The position numbers were made by a program, and so were the translations under genes. A model generated the notes under the pieces. That model had not been told where the DNA came from. It saw nothing but the letters and a program-made list of their open reading frames with translations, and did no database searches. From Amycolatopsis taiwanensis DSM 45107 (GTDB lineage: Bacteria > Actinomycetota > Actinomycetes > Mycobacteriales > Pseudonocardiaceae), in NCBI RefSeq assembly GCF_000519205.1, contig NZ_JAFB01000010.1, positions 209,716 to 273,715 of the forward strand: a stretch of 64,000 bases of DNA, written 5' to 3'. Positions within the stretch are counted from its first letter, which is position 1; the number at the start of each line of letters is the position of its first letter. Below are positions 50,016 to 59,478 of the stretch, one piece after another.

Positions 50016-50669
50016 TCAGCGTTCACCCGGCACGACGAGGCCGCTCTCGTAGGCCGCGACCACGGCCTGCGTGCGGTCCCGCAGGCCGAGCTTGCTCAGC
50101 ACATGGCTCACGTGCGTCTTGACCGTCTCTTCGGTGACGACCAGGCGCGCGGCGATCTCGGGATTGGAGAGGCCTTCGGCGATCAGACGCAGGACCTGGG
50201 TCTCGCGCGGGGTGAGGGTGGCGAGGGCTCGCGGCCGCTCCGGCCGGCGACGCTGGCGGGCGAACTCGCTGATCAGGCGCCGGGTCACGGTCGGTGCCAG
50301 CAGGGCGTCTCCGGCGGCGACGACGCGTACCGCGTCGAACAACCGCTCGGCGGTGACGTCCTTGAGCAGGAACCCGCTGGCGCCGGCCCGGAGAGCGTCG
50401 TAAACGTACTCGTCTAGATCGAAGGTCGTCAGGATCAGCACGCGTGGACCGGCCGTGGCGAGTTGCCGGGTGGCCCCGATGCCGTCCATCTTGGGCATCC
50501 GTACGTCCATGATCACGACATCGGGGACCATCTGGCGACACATTCGCACGGCCTCGGCACCGTCCCCGGCCGTCCCGACGACCGTGAACCCGGGCTGGCT
50601 GTCCAGCATGGCCGCGAACCCGGTGCGGACCACCTCGTGATCGTCCGCGACGACTATCCGAACGGTCAC
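50016..50669 (-). CDS. NarL/LuxR-type response regulator, module 2
   Basis: 217 residues from GTG at 50669, overlapping the kinase stop (GTGA). Receiver domain with [13 protein letters not shown], phosphoacceptor Asp in [13 protein letters not shown] and Lys in [13 protein letters not shown]; LuxR-type helix-turn-helix [39 protein letters not shown]. The open frame extends far upstream on this strand through the antisense of other genes; only this part is real. It and its kinase probably control the divergent exporter genes. Confidence 0.95.
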   Translation of the reverse strand: MTVRIVVADDHEVVRTGFAAMLDSQPGFTVVGTAGDGAEAVRMCRQMVPDVVIMDVRMPKMDGIGATRQLATAGPRVLILTTFDLDEYVYDALRAGASGFLLKDVTAERLFDAVRVVAAGDALLAPTVTRRLISEFARQRRRPERPRALATLTPRETQVLRLIAEGLSNPEIAARLVVTEETVKTHVSHVLSKLGLRDRTQAVVAAYESGLVVPGER

Positions 50670-51802
50670 GTGGTCACCTCGGACGTGGCGGGCAGCGTCG
50701 CTTCGACGAGGAAGCCGCCGAGGCTCCCCGCGCCGCACCGTAGCTCGCCGCCGACCGCCGCCGCACGCTCGCGCATTCCGGCCAGTCCCTGACCGCCGGG
50801 TTCGGTGCGTGCCAGCCCCGGCCCGTTGTCGCGCACCCGCACACTCAGGACCTCCCCGCGGTAGCGAAGTTCGACGTCGACGGCCGCGCCGGGCGCATGC
50901 CGCCGCGCGTTGGTCAGCGCCTCTTGCACGATCCGGTACGCGGCGAGCTCCACACCGGGGTCGAGCCGGACCGGCGAGCCGGACACGATGAGCCGGGTCG
51001 CCGCACCGGAGGTCTCCCGGGACTCGTCGAGCAGGTCGTTGAGCTGCTCCAGGCCGGGCTGCGGATGGCGTTCGACGGGGTCGTCCGCAGCGTCCTCCCG
51101 CAGAACGCCGAGCAACCGCCGCATCTCCGTCAGCCCGGCGCGGGCCGTGTCGCCGATCTCCCGCAGTCGCTGGGCTCCGGCCGCGGGCATGTCGGCGATG
51201 GTGAGCCGGGCGGTCTCGGCCTGCACGGAGATCATGGAGATGTGGTGGGCGACCACGTCGTGCAGCTCGCGGGCGATCCGGGCCCGCTCGCCGCGGGCGG
51301 TGTGCTGGACGAGGTCGGCGGCGATCGCCTGACGTGCCGCGTGGTGGACCGACGCCTCGCCACGAGCCCGGAGCGCGGCGCCGACCCACACCAGCGCGGG
51401 CGCCGCCGATGCCAGCACCACTGTCGCGATGTCCGGGTCCGGCAGCAGTGCCAGGACGGGGAACGGGACGGCCAGCGCGGTCCCCATGAGCGAATCGCCG
51501 TTGCGGCCGAGCCGGTACAGCACGATCAGCTGGGCCATCACCCCCGCCACGGTCACGTCCTGAAGAAGCGTCAGCGATAGCAGGATCAGTGCCGTGACCG
51601 TCACCGCGGCCGGCCGTCGCGGCAGGCTGAGCGGCACCGTCGTGCCCAGTGCCATTGCCGCGACCACGAACGCAAGCGGCGGGCCCAGGCCGGTCACCAC
51701 GGTGCGGGTGACGGACTCGGCGAGCGCGGCGACGGCCAGCACGCCACTGCCCACCGCGGACGTGGCCCAACGGGCTAGGCGGGCACCGATCACGGGGATC
51801 AT
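50666..51802 (-). CDS. NarL-type sensor histidine kinase, module 2
   Basis: 378 residues from ATG at 51802. Four to six membrane helices in residues 10-155 with short loops, then HisKA_3 with H-box [19 protein letters not shown], and an ATPase domain with [46 protein letters not shown]. Unlike the module 1 kinase, its G1 box DNGPGL is intact. Encoded divergently from the second ABC exporter with 128 bp between, and coupled to its regulator. Confidence 0.94.
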   Translation of the reverse strand: MIPVIGARLARWATSAVGSGVLAVAALAESVTRTVVTGLGPPLAFVVAAMALGTTVPLSLPRRPAAVTVTALILLSLTLLQDVTVAGVMAQLIVLYRLGRNGDSLMGTALAVPFPVLALLPDPDIATVVLASAAPALVWVGAALRARGEASVHHAARQAIAADLVQHTARGERARIARELHDVVAHHISMISVQAETARLTIADMPAAGAQRLREIGDTARAGLTEMRRLLGVLREDAADDPVERHPQPGLEQLNDLLDESRETSGAATRLIVSGSPVRLDPGVELAAYRIVQEALTNARRHAPGAAVDVELRYRGEVLSVRVRDNGPGLARTEPGGQGLAGMRERAAAVGGELRCGAGSLGGFLVEATLPATSEVTT

Positions 51803-51916
51803 TGTCGCGGTCTCGGCTTTCCTGGTGCGTCCCTGGCTTCGGGGATGCCCGCCTCCCCCTGGAGAGGGAGGGATGAGATCGCTCGCCGCCGTGACGACTC
51901 CGGCCCCGTCCAGCCC

Positions 51917-51922
51917 TACCGT
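51917..51922 (+). promoter_or_regulatory. -10 hexamer TACCGT of the second ABC exporter operon
   Basis: TACCGT ends 8 bases before ATG at 51931, with no Shine-Dalgarno sequence, as at the paralogous ABC gene at 45140. Confidence 0.45.
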
Positions 51923-51930
51923 TTCCGACC

Positions 51931-52854
51931 ATGGAAGCCACCATCGAAGTCGCCGGCCTGCGGAAACGCTTCGGCCCGGCACTGGCGCTGAACGGGATGA
52001 CGTTCACCGTCCGCCCAGGGCACGTCACCGGGTTCGTCGGCCCGAACGGTGCCGGCAAGTCCACCACGATGCGCGTGATCCTGGGGCTTGACGCGGCCGA
52101 CGAAGGACGGGCGCTGGTCAACGGCCGGCCGTACCGCAGCCTGCGCCGCCCGCTCACCCAGGTCGGCTCGTTGCTGGATGCCGGCGCACTCCAGCCCGGT
52201 CGCAGCGCGCGCAACCACCTGCTGTGGCTCGCGCATTCCCAGGGGCTCGGGCGCCGGCGGGTCGACGAAGTTCTCGAGCAGACTGGCCTCACCTCTGTGA
52301 CACGCCGGAATGCAGGTGGTTTCTCGCTGGGAATGCGGCAACGGCTCGGCATCGCCGCGGCACTGCTGGGCGACCCGCCCGTGCTGATGCTGGACGAGCC
52401 GGTCAACGGGCTCGATCCCGAAGGCATCGTGTGGATCCGTGGCCTGCTGCGGTCGCTGGCCGCGCAGGGCCGGGCCGTCCTGGTGTCCAGCCACCTGATG
52501 AGCGAACTCGAAGGCACTGCCGAGCATCTGATCGTGGTGGGCCGCGGGCGCGTTATCGCCGACACCGGTGTGGCGGAACTCATCGCCGCCGCCTCGGGCG
52601 ACCGGCTCACGCTGCGGACCACCGACCGCGCGCAGGCGATGACCGTGCTTGCCGGGGCCGGCGCCACCGTCGCCGCGACCGGACCGGACACGCTCATCGT
52701 GTCCGGCCTGCCCGCCGAGCGGGTGGTCGCGCTGCTGGGCGCCGCGTCCGTGCCGTTCTCCGAGGTCACCGCGCATCGGGCGTCTCTTGAAGAGGCGTAC
52801 ATGGAGCTCACGAGGGACGCGGTCGAGTTCCGCGCGACCGAGGAGGCCGCATGA
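51931..52854 (+). CDS. ABC transporter ATPase, module 2
   Basis: 307 residues from ATG at 51931. Walker [10 protein letters not shown], signature [16 protein letters not shown], Walker [16 protein letters not shown]-loop [11 protein letters not shown], plus a C-terminal domain of 85 residues. It is a paralogue of the module 1 ATPase over its whole length. It serves two different permeases encoded next, both overlapping by 4 bp, which suggests a heteromeric exporter. Confidence 0.95.
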   Translation: MEATIEVAGLRKRFGPALALNGMTFTVRPGHVTGFVGPNGAGKSTTMRVILGLDAADEGRALVNGRPYRSLRRPLTQVGSLLDAGALQPGRSARNHLLWLAHSQGLGRRRVDEVLEQTGLTSVTRRNAGGFSLGMRQRLGIAAALLGDPPVLMLDEPVNGLDPEGIVWIRGLLRSLAAQGRAVLVSSHLMSELEGTAEHLIVVGRGRVIADTGVAELIAAASGDRLTLRTTDRAQAMTVLAGAGATVAATGPDTLIVSGLPAERVVALLGAASVPFSEVTAHRASLEEAYMELTRDAVEFRATEEAA

Positions 52855-54302
52855 ACCACTTCGCGCACCTGCTGCGGGCGGAGTGGACCAAGTTCGTCAC
52901 GGTTCGCGGCTGGGTCCTCGGCATGCTCACCGCGGCGATCGTCACGGTGCTGGTCGGGCTGGTCGGGTCGGGCGGTGGCGGGTTCAGCTGCGCCGGCCCC
53001 AACGGCCAGGCCTGCCCGGACCGCACGCCGCCCGTCGGCCCGGACGGTACGGCGGTGACCGATGCGTTCAACTTCGTCCACCAACCGCTGACGGGCAACG
53101 GCAGCATCGCGGTGAAGGTGAGTTCGTTGACCGACCCGCAATCCGGTGGCAGCCCGCAGCCCTGGGCGAAAGCGGGGATCCTCGTCAAGGACGGCGTGCG
53201 GCAGGGCTCGGCGTATGCGGCGGTGATGCTGACCGGGGCGCACGGCGTACGAATGCAGTACGACTACACGCATGACATCGCCGGCACTCCGAGTACCGAT
53301 CCGCGCTGGCTGCGGCTGACTCGCACCGGGGACACGATCCTCGCGGAGGAGTCCGCCGACGGCGCGCGCTGGCAGTCGGTGGGCACGGCCGAACTGCGCG
53401 GGTTGCCGTCCACTGTGGAGGTTGGCATGTTCGCCACTTCCCCCGATGCCGTCGCGAAGTCCGGCGGGCCGGGGGACCCCACCACCGTCAGCGCCGGCTT
53501 CGAGGGTGTCGGCCTGCGAGGCCAATGGGGTGGCACCTGGGCCAGTGACAAGATCGGTGACCGCGGAGGTGCATTCGAACGTGTGGGCTCGGCTTTCGTC
53601 GTCAGCGGGGCCGGGGACATCGCGCCCGTTGTCGTCCGCCGGGGCAGCCTTGCCAAGACCGTCGAGAGCGGCCTGGTGGGGGCCTTCGCAGGGCTGATCG
53701 TGGTGACGGTCGTGGCGGGGCTGACCGTCACCGGCGAGTACCGGCGGGGACTGATCCGCACCACGCTGACCGCGAGCCCGCGACGCGGTCTTGTCCTGGC
53801 GGCCAAATCGGTTGTGCTCGGCGGGACCGCGTTCGTGACCGGGCTGGTTGCCGCCGCGGTCGCCATCCCGGTGGTCACCGCGATCCAACGCGGCAAAGGC
53901 TTCCCCATCCTGCCCGTGTCCGGCGCGACGGAGGCGGGTGTCATCGTAGGGATCGCCGCGCTGCTGGCGGTCACCGCGATCCTCACCTCGGCTGTCGGCG
54001 TGATCCTGCGACGGGCTGCCGGAGTCGTTACGGCCGTCGTGGTTGCGATGGTGCTGCCGTACCTGCTGGCGATCGCCTCAGTGCTGCCCGAAGGTGTGGG
54101 GGAGTGGTTGCTGCGGCTCACCCCGGCGGCCGCGTTCGCCGTTCAGCAGAGCCTGCCCGAATACGCCCAGGTGGCCGCCGCATACACGCCGGCGAACGGG
54201 TACTTCCCCCTCCCGTCCTGGGGCGGCTTCGCTGTCCTGTGTGGCTACACGGCGCTCGCCATCGGTGCCGCCGCGGTGGTGCTGCGAAGGAGGGACGCGT
54301 GA
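52851..54302 (+). CDS. ABC-2 permease with a large extracytoplasmic beta-sandwich-like domain, module 2
   Basis: 483 residues from ATG at 52851. After helix 1 ([19 protein letters not shown]) comes an extracytoplasmic insert of about 240 residues. It contains [63 protein letters not shown] and [10 protein letters not shown], a pattern like DUF1349/LamG-type jelly-roll domains. Then five helices with [25 protein letters not shown], the normal ABC-2 permease core. Two cysteines ([12 protein letters not shown]) start the insert. Such a domain might bind a carbohydrate or peptide ligand outside the cell; that is inference. Confidence 0.88.
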   Translation: MNHFAHLLRAEWTKFVTVRGWVLGMLTAAIVTVLVGLVGSGGGGFSCAGPNGQACPDRTPPVGPDGTAVTDAFNFVHQPLTGNGSIAVKVSSLTDPQSGGSPQPWAKAGILVKDGVRQGSAYAAVMLTGAHGVRMQYDYTHDIAGTPSTDPRWLRLTRTGDTILAEESADGARWQSVGTAELRGLPSTVEVGMFATSPDAVAKSGGPGDPTTVSAGFEGVGLRGQWGGTWASDKIGDRGGAFERVGSAFVVSGAGDIAPVVVRRGSLAKTVESGLVGAFAGLIVVTVVAGLTVTGEYRRGLIRTTLTASPRRGLVLAAKSVVLGGTAFVTGLVAAAVAIPVVTAIQRGKGFPILPVSGATEAGVIVGIAALLAVTAILTSAVGVILRRAAGVVTAVVVAMVLPYLLAIASVLPEGVGEWLLRLTPAAAFAVQQSLPEYAQVAAAYTPANGYFPLPSWGGFAVLCGYTALAIGAAAVVLRRRDA

Positions 54303-55015
54303 GGCTGGCGCTGCACGTCGAATGGACGAAGCTGCGCACGGTGCGCGGAACCGGATGGCTGCTGCTCGCCGTGGTCGTGCTGACCGTGGGGCTGAGCGTT
54401 CTGGCTGACGCGGCGGACGGGGGCACGGCCCGCGACTCGGCCAAGGTGGCCCTCACTGGCGTCCAGGTCGGGCAGGCGGTCGTGGCCGTGCTGGCGGTGC
54501 TCGCGATGGGTGGCGAGTACGCGTCCGGGATGATCAAAGTGACTTTGACCGCGCTGCCGCGGCGGGTCACGGTGCTCGTCGCGAAGGCGACTGTGGTCGG
54601 CGGCTTGGTGCTGGTCGCGGCGGCAGCCGCGGTGTTCGCCTGCGCGGCGGCCGGCGGGCTGTCGCTGACCAGCGGCCCGGTGCTGCGGGCGACGGCGGGT
54701 TCGGTCCTCTACCTCGTGCTGGTCGGGCTGCTAAGCCTCGGCGTGGCCACCACGGTGCGCGATACGGCGGCGGCCATCGGGATCGTGCTGGGGCTGCTGT
54801 ACGTCTTCCCGATCGTCGCCTCCGTGGTTGGCGACCCGGACTGGTACCGGCACCTACAGCAGATCGGCCCGATGACGGCCGGGTTGGCGATCCAGGTCAC
54901 CGTCGGCGTGGACACGCTGCCCATCGCGCCGTGGGCCGGGCTCGGCGTGCTCGCCGCATGGGCCGCCGCCGCGCTCGGCGCCGGTGGCCTGGCTCTCCAC
55001 CTCCGGGACGCCTGA
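54299..55015 (+). CDS. second ABC-2 permease of module 2
   Basis: 238 residues from GTG at 54299, overlapping the previous stop (GTGA). Six helices and the family pattern HVEWTKLRTVRGTGWLLLAVVVLTVG, then GEYASGMIKVTLTALPRRVTVLVAK. No extracytoplasmic domain, in contrast to its partner. Presumably pairs with the larger permease. Followed by a palindromic element and the convergent nadE gene. Confidence 0.92.
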   Translation: MRLALHVEWTKLRTVRGTGWLLLAVVVLTVGLSVLADAADGGTARDSAKVALTGVQVGQAVVAVLAVLAMGGEYASGMIKVTLTALPRRVTVLVAKATVVGGLVLVAAAAAVFACAAAGGLSLTSGPVLRATAGSVLYLVLVGLLSLGVATTVRDTAAAIGIVLGLLYVFPIVASVVGDPDWYRHLQQIGPMTAGLAIQVTVGVDTLPIAPWAGLGVLAAWAAAALGAGGLALHLRDA

Positions 55016-55109
55016 CTGCGGACCGTGCGCGAGCCCCGGCTCGGCCGGCCGGCTGCTCGCCCTGGATTCGGGTCCGCTGTGGACTCAGCCGCGCACCGAC
55101 TCCTTAATG

Positions 55110-55158
55110 GAGGAAGGGGCGTTTGCTACGGATCATCCGTAGCAAACGCCCCTTCCTC
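55110..55158. repeat. palindromic element, arm types B/B, perfect 23-bp arms
   Basis: Arms at 55110-55132 and 55136-55158 (GAGGAAGGGGCG-TTTGCTACGGA) are exact reverse complements around TCA. It lies between the convergent permease and nadE stops, 15 bp before the nadE stop. Confidence 0.95.
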
Positions 55159-55173
55159 TCTTTCAAGCTCGCG

Positions 55174-56904
55174 TCAACGCTGCTCGCCCTCACGCCAGGC
55201 GTTGGTGATCGGCAGGCGACGATCCCGGCCGAAGGCCTTGAACGTGATCTTCGTGCCGATCGGGTACTGCCGGCGCTTGTACTCCGCCCGGTCCACCATC
55301 CGGATCACGCGGTCGATCGTCTCGGCGTCGAACCCGGCCGCCAGCAGATCCTCGTAACCGCGATCGCCTTCGACGTAGTCGTCCAGGATGTCGTCGAGCA
55401 ACGGGTAGTCCGGCAGCGAGTCGGTGTCGAACTGCCCCGGCCGTAGTTCGGCCGAGGGCAGTTTCGTGATCGAGTTCTCCGGGATCGGCGGGATCTCGCC
55501 CCGCTTCACCGCTTCCGCGTTCCGCCAGCGGGCAAGCGCCCACACATGGGTCTTGAACACGTCCTTGATGGGCGCGAACCCGCCGACCGCGTCGCCGTAC
55601 ATCGTCGAATAGCCCACTGCAAGCTCGGTCTTGTTGCCGGTGGCCAGCACCAGGTGGCCATCGAGGTTCGACAGCGCCATCAGCAGCATGCCGCGAACCC
55701 GGGCCTGAATGTTCTCTTCGGGGAGCCCGGTTCCGTCGAGGTTCAGTTGCTTGACGTAGACGTCGACCATGTCGGCCACGGGCTCGACGCGGAAATGGCA
55801 GCCCAGCCGTCGCGCCAACTCGGCCGCGTCGGACTGCGAATGTTCGGACGAGTATTTGGACGGCATCGAAACGCCATAAACCGCTTCAGCGCCGAGCGCG
55901 TCGGCGGCGAGCGCGGCGGTGACCGCTGAGTCGATGCCGCCGGAAAATCCGAAGGTCACCGATCGGAACCCGTTCTTGTGCACGTAGTCCCGCAGCCCCA
56001 CGACCAGCGCGGACCACACCTCGGCTTCGTCGGAAAGCGGCTCGCTGATCGGAGGTTCGGCCAGCGGTTGGTAGGCCGTCACCCGTTCGTTGCCCAGCAC
56101 GCGCCGGCGTACCTGGAGGCCCTCGAACTCGCCTTCGGCGGAGTGATCGCGCGCCGGCAGGTCGAGGTCGACGACGAGCAGGTGCTCGACGAATTGCGGC
56201 GCGCGACCCAGGAGCGTGCCGTTCGCGCCGACCACGATGGAGTCCCCATCGAAGACCAGATCGTCCTGGCCGCCCACGAGGTTCGTGTAGACCAGGGGCG
56301 CACCCGCCTCGGCAGCCCGGCGGGAGACGAGCGGCAGGCGGATGTCGTCCTTCGACCGTTCGTATGGCGACGCGTTGGGGGAGACGACCAGGTCGACTCC
56401 GGCCTTGCCGAGCGCGGACACGGGACCGCCCTCCTGCCAGATGTCCTCGCAGATCACCATGCCGATCTCGAGTCCGTGGAGGCGCACGACGTCGAGCGTT
56501 TGTCCGGCCTTGAACCAGCGGTGTTCGTCGAACACGCCGTAGTTGGGCAGGTGGTGCTTGTACTGGCGAGCCACCACTTCGCCGCCGTACAGCGCTGCTG
56601 CGGCGTCACGCGGTCCAACGTCGTCCAGATCGAGGTAGCCGACGTAGGTCAGGATCTCTCCGCACCCAGCGTCGGCCAGCTCTCGGGCCAACTCGTCGAC
56701 CTTCCGCCGTGAGGCGTGGGCGAACGTCTCGCGAAGCGACAGGTCCTCGACCGGGTATCCGGTCAGCGACATCTCGGGGAACACCACGACGTGGGCTCCC
56801 TGGCCGGCGGCCTTACGTACCCAGTCAACCGTCGACCGTGCGTTACCCGACACGTCCCCGACCGTCGAGTTGACCTGCGCGAGCGCGACCCTCAGTTGCG
56901 GCAT
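55174..56904 (-). CDS. nadE: glutamine-dependent NAD+ synthetase
   Basis: 576 residues from ATG at 56904. The N-terminal nitrilase-type glutaminase has the Glu-Lys-Cys triad in VFPEMSLTGYPVEDL, QYKHHLPNYGVFDE and MVICEDIWQEGG. The C-terminal synthetase domain has the PP-loop FGFSGGIDSAVTAAL and the later GNKTELAVGYSTMYGDAVGGFAPIKD. It adenylates nicotinate adenine dinucleotide and amidates it with ammonia channelled from glutamine. Length somewhat below the mycobacterial enzyme (about 680). Palindromic elements lie on both sides of the gene. Confidence 0.96.
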   Translation of the reverse strand: MPQLRVALAQVNSTVGDVSGNARSTVDWVRKAAGQGAHVVVFPEMSLTGYPVEDLSLRETFAHASRRKVDELARELADAGCGEILTYVGYLDLDDVGPRDAAAALYGGEVVARQYKHHLPNYGVFDEHRWFKAGQTLDVVRLHGLEIGMVICEDIWQEGGPVSALGKAGVDLVVSPNASPYERSKDDIRLPLVSRRAAEAGAPLVYTNLVGGQDDLVFDGDSIVVGANGTLLGRAPQFVEHLLVVDLDLPARDHSAEGEFEGLQVRRRVLGNERVTAYQPLAEPPISEPLSDEAEVWSALVVGLRDYVHKNGFRSVTFGFSGGIDSAVTAALAADALGAEAVYGVSMPSKYSSEHSQSDAAELARRLGCHFRVEPVADMVDVYVKQLNLDGTGLPEENIQARVRGMLLMALSNLDGHLVLATGNKTELAVGYSTMYGDAVGGFAPIKDVFKTHVWALARWRNAEAVKRGEIPPIPENSITKLPSAELRPGQFDTDSLPDYPLLDDILDDYVEGDRGYEDLLAAGFDAETIDRVIRMVDRAEYKRRQYPIGTKITFKAFGRDRRLPITNAWREGEQR

Positions 56905-56975
56905 GGCGCCATTCTCACCCACCAGGCCCGCCGCTCACGACCCCATGTGCCGAATCCCGCTGCTCGAACCTGGAA

Positions 56976-57030
56976 GTGGAGGAAGGTGGATTTGCTACGG
57001 ATAGTCCGTAGCAAATCCACCTTCCTCCAC
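56976..57030. repeat. palindromic element, arm types A/A, perfect 26-bp arms
   Basis: The longest copy: arms at 56976-57001 and 57005-57030 (GTGGAGGAAGG-TGGA-TTTGCTACGGA) around TAG. It lies between the secA2 stop (57052) and the nadE start (56904), both genes on the minus strand. Confidence 0.96.
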
Positions 57031-57051
57031 AACGACCCCAGGACGAAGCGC

Positions 57052-59379
57052 TCAGCTCTTCTTGCGCTTGAGCAAGCTTCGCACCTGCTTCAGGGTCTGC
57101 TCGAAGTCCGAGTCGAACGGGTTGTCGTGCACCAGGTAGGTCCACGTCGACGTGGGTCTGCGCACTCCCGACGCAGCCAGGTCGATGCCGTCCGCTGTGA
57201 TCTCGGTTTCCTGCAGCGTCTTGACCGAGCGCTCCTCGATCTCGGGCACGATCTTGTGGAAGGCCGGGATCGCGGTCCGGTGGAACTCGTCCAGCGGCGT
57301 CTCCCGCGCAAGCGCGCGCAGGTGGATGCTTTCCCGCACGTCGGTGAGGAAGGCCAGGTGATCGGACCACAGCTGGTCGAGGTGGTACAGCATGATTTCC
57401 CGGCACACCTGCTCGAGCTTCTCTTCGGTCAGCGCCTCGGCGAGCTCGGCATAACGCTCCGGCGCCGCCTTCTCCAACTGCTCGGCCGCCAGTTTGGTGC
57501 GCAGGAGCTCGTCCCGATGCTTCAGCAGATCCCGTCGCTGGTGTTCGATCAACCGGGTGTACCGCCAGGTGTTGCGGTGAATCTCCAGGTGCACACCCTC
57601 GGCGACCCGCTGGGCATGGTTGATCTGCCGCTGCGCCGCCTGGTCCGTGATCTCCCCGGTTTCGTCGTCCGCCTCGATGCCCTCGGGCACATCGGGCGCG
57701 TTCGACAGCACCAGGTCGTCGTTCAGGCTGGCGAAGAACACGGCGCTCCCGGGGTCACCCTGCCGCCCGGACCGCCCGCGCAACTGCCCGTCCAGGCGGC
57801 TGCTCGGGTAGCGCGCGGTGCCGATCACGTGCAGCCCGCCCAGTTCGGTGATGCGCTCGCGATCCCGGCCGTCGGCGCCGCCGAGCCGGATGTCGGTCCC
57901 CCGCCCGGCCATCTGGGTGGACACGGTCACCGCGCCGTAGGTGCCGGCCTCGGCGATGATCGCGGCCTCCTCCGCGTCATTGCGGGCGTTCAGCACGACG
58001 CACGGCAGGTCCACCTTCGCCAGTTTCTCGGCCAGTTCCTCCGATTCCGCCACGTCCTGGGTGCCGACCAGAATCGGGCGTCCCGTCTCGTGGACCTCGC
58101 GGATCTCCGCCTGGATGGCCCGCAGTTTCTGCGACGGCGAGGCGAAGATGCGGTCCGGTTGGTCCTCGCGGACGTTGGGCTTGTTCGGCGGGATCACCGC
58201 CACCTCGAGCCGGTAGAACTCACGCAGCTGCTCGGCCACCGCCACCGCGGTCCCGGTCATGCCCGCGACCTGGGGATACCGGGCGAGCAACGCCTGCACG
58301 GTGATCGAATCCAGGATCTCGCCGCGGTCGGTCGCGGGCAGTTGCTCCTTGGCTTCGACGGCGGCTTGGAGCCCGTCCGGCCAGCGCTGGAGTTCGGCGA
58401 CCCGGCCACGTGAGGCGTTGATCAGCTGGACCTTCCCGTCCCGGACCAGATAGTCCACGTCCCGAGTGAGCAGAGCGTGCGCATGCAGGGCGACGTTCAC
58501 CGCGGCCAGCCGGTCCGCGCCCGAGTCACCGTAGAGGTCGATCCCGCCGAGCGCCTTTTCCACGACCGACGCCCCGGCAGTCGTCAGCCAGGCGTTGCGC
58601 CCGTCCGAGTCGGTCTCGTAGTGCAGGCCGGGCCGCAGTCGCCGCACCACGTTGGCGACTTCCACGTCCGCGACGGCGGCGTCCACCGAACCTGCCATGA
58701 CCAGTGGCACCCGCGCTTCGTCGACCAGCACCGAGTCCGCCTCGTCGACGATCGCGACCTCCGGCTCCGGCTGCACGAGCTCGTCGACCCGGGTGACCAG
58801 GCGGTCGCGCAGCGTATCGAAACCAATCTCGCTGACCGCCCCGTAGGTGACCTCGGCCGCGTAGGCTTCGCGCCGCTCATCCCGGGTGAGAGACGGCTCC
58901 ACCCAACCCACGGAGACACCGAGCAGGCGGTAGACCGGAGCCATCCATTCCGCGTCGCGGCGGGCGAGGTAGTCGTTGACCGAGATGACGTGCACCCGCT
59001 TGCCCTGCAGGGCGTAGCCGGCCGCGGCGAGCGCGCCGGCCATCGTCTTGCCTTCACCGGTTTCCATCTGCACGATGTGTCCGGCGAGCAGCCCCATGGT
59101 GCCCAGCAACTGCACGTCGAAGCTGCGTTCGTCCAGCGCGCGGCGGGCGGCTTCCCGGCCGAGGGCGCACAGCTCGGTCAACTGGGCTTCGCCGAATTCG
59201 TCCTCGAGCCTGAGTTTCCCGGCGCGTTCGGTGAGCTCGGCATCGGTGAGCTTCTCCACCTCCGCCTCGAGTTCCTCGACGGCCGGGAGCAGCGCTTCGT
59301 ACCGGGTCAGCTCGACGCTGGCCGGCCGTTCGATGAGGCGGCGGAGCCGCTTGCCCACCCGGCTGATCAGTGCTGGCAC
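57052..59379 (-). CDS. secA2: accessory Sec translocase ATPase SecA2
   Basis: 775 residues from GTG at 59379, with AGGAG 8 bases upstream. Complete motor: Walker A in VQMETGEGKTMAGAL, DEAD-type IVDEADSVLVDEAR, and AGRGTDIRLGG with LRGRSGRQGDPG, plus the preprotein cross-linking region and helical scaffold. It is shorter than housekeeping SecA (about 900-950 residues) and has no C-terminal zinc-binding tail, which marks it as the SecA2 type of mycobacteria and relatives. SecA2 exports a subset of proteins together with SecYEG and SecA1. Divergent from two genes for secreted lipoproteins. Confidence 0.94.
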   Translation of the reverse strand: MPALISRVGKRLRRLIERPASVELTRYEALLPAVEELEAEVEKLTDAELTERAGKLRLEDEFGEAQLTELCALGREAARRALDERSFDVQLLGTMGLLAGHIVQMETGEGKTMAGALAAAGYALQGKRVHVISVNDYLARRDAEWMAPVYRLLGVSVGWVEPSLTRDERREAYAAEVTYGAVSEIGFDTLRDRLVTRVDELVQPEPEVAIVDEADSVLVDEARVPLVMAGSVDAAVADVEVANVVRRLRPGLHYETDSDGRNAWLTTAGASVVEKALGGIDLYGDSGADRLAAVNVALHAHALLTRDVDYLVRDGKVQLINASRGRVAELQRWPDGLQAAVEAKEQLPATDRGEILDSITVQALLARYPQVAGMTGTAVAVAEQLREFYRLEVAVIPPNKPNVREDQPDRIFASPSQKLRAIQAEIREVHETGRPILVGTQDVAESEELAEKLAKVDLPCVVLNARNDAEEAAIIAEAGTYGAVTVSTQMAGRGTDIRLGGADGRDRERITELGGLHVIGTARYPSSRLDGQLRGRSGRQGDPGSAVFFASLNDDLVLSNAPDVPEGIEADDETGEITDQAAQRQINHAQRVAEGVHLEIHRNTWRYTRLIEHQRRDLLKHRDELLRTKLAAEQLEKAAPERYAELAEALTEEKLEQVCREIMLYHLDQLWSDHLAFLTDVRESIHLRALARETPLDEFHRTAIPAFHKIVPEIEERSVKTLQETEITADGIDLAASGVRRPTSTWTYLVHDNPFDSDFEQTLKQVRSLLKRKKS

Positions 59380-59478
59380 CCCTGGTCTCCTGTCTCTTTC
59401 CGTAGCTCACACCAACGTGCCACACCCGCTGCCACAGTGGTGTTTATGCGTTCACTGCCAGGATGGCACGATCACGCG

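Noticed and set aside
50670..53888. Very long minus-strand open frame upstream of the module 2 regulator, suggesting a giant fusion protein
   Set aside because: It is antisense to the exporter genes and the kinase, and its translation is low-complexity Arg/Pro/Gly. Only the last 217 codons match a known family, with a coupled GTG start.
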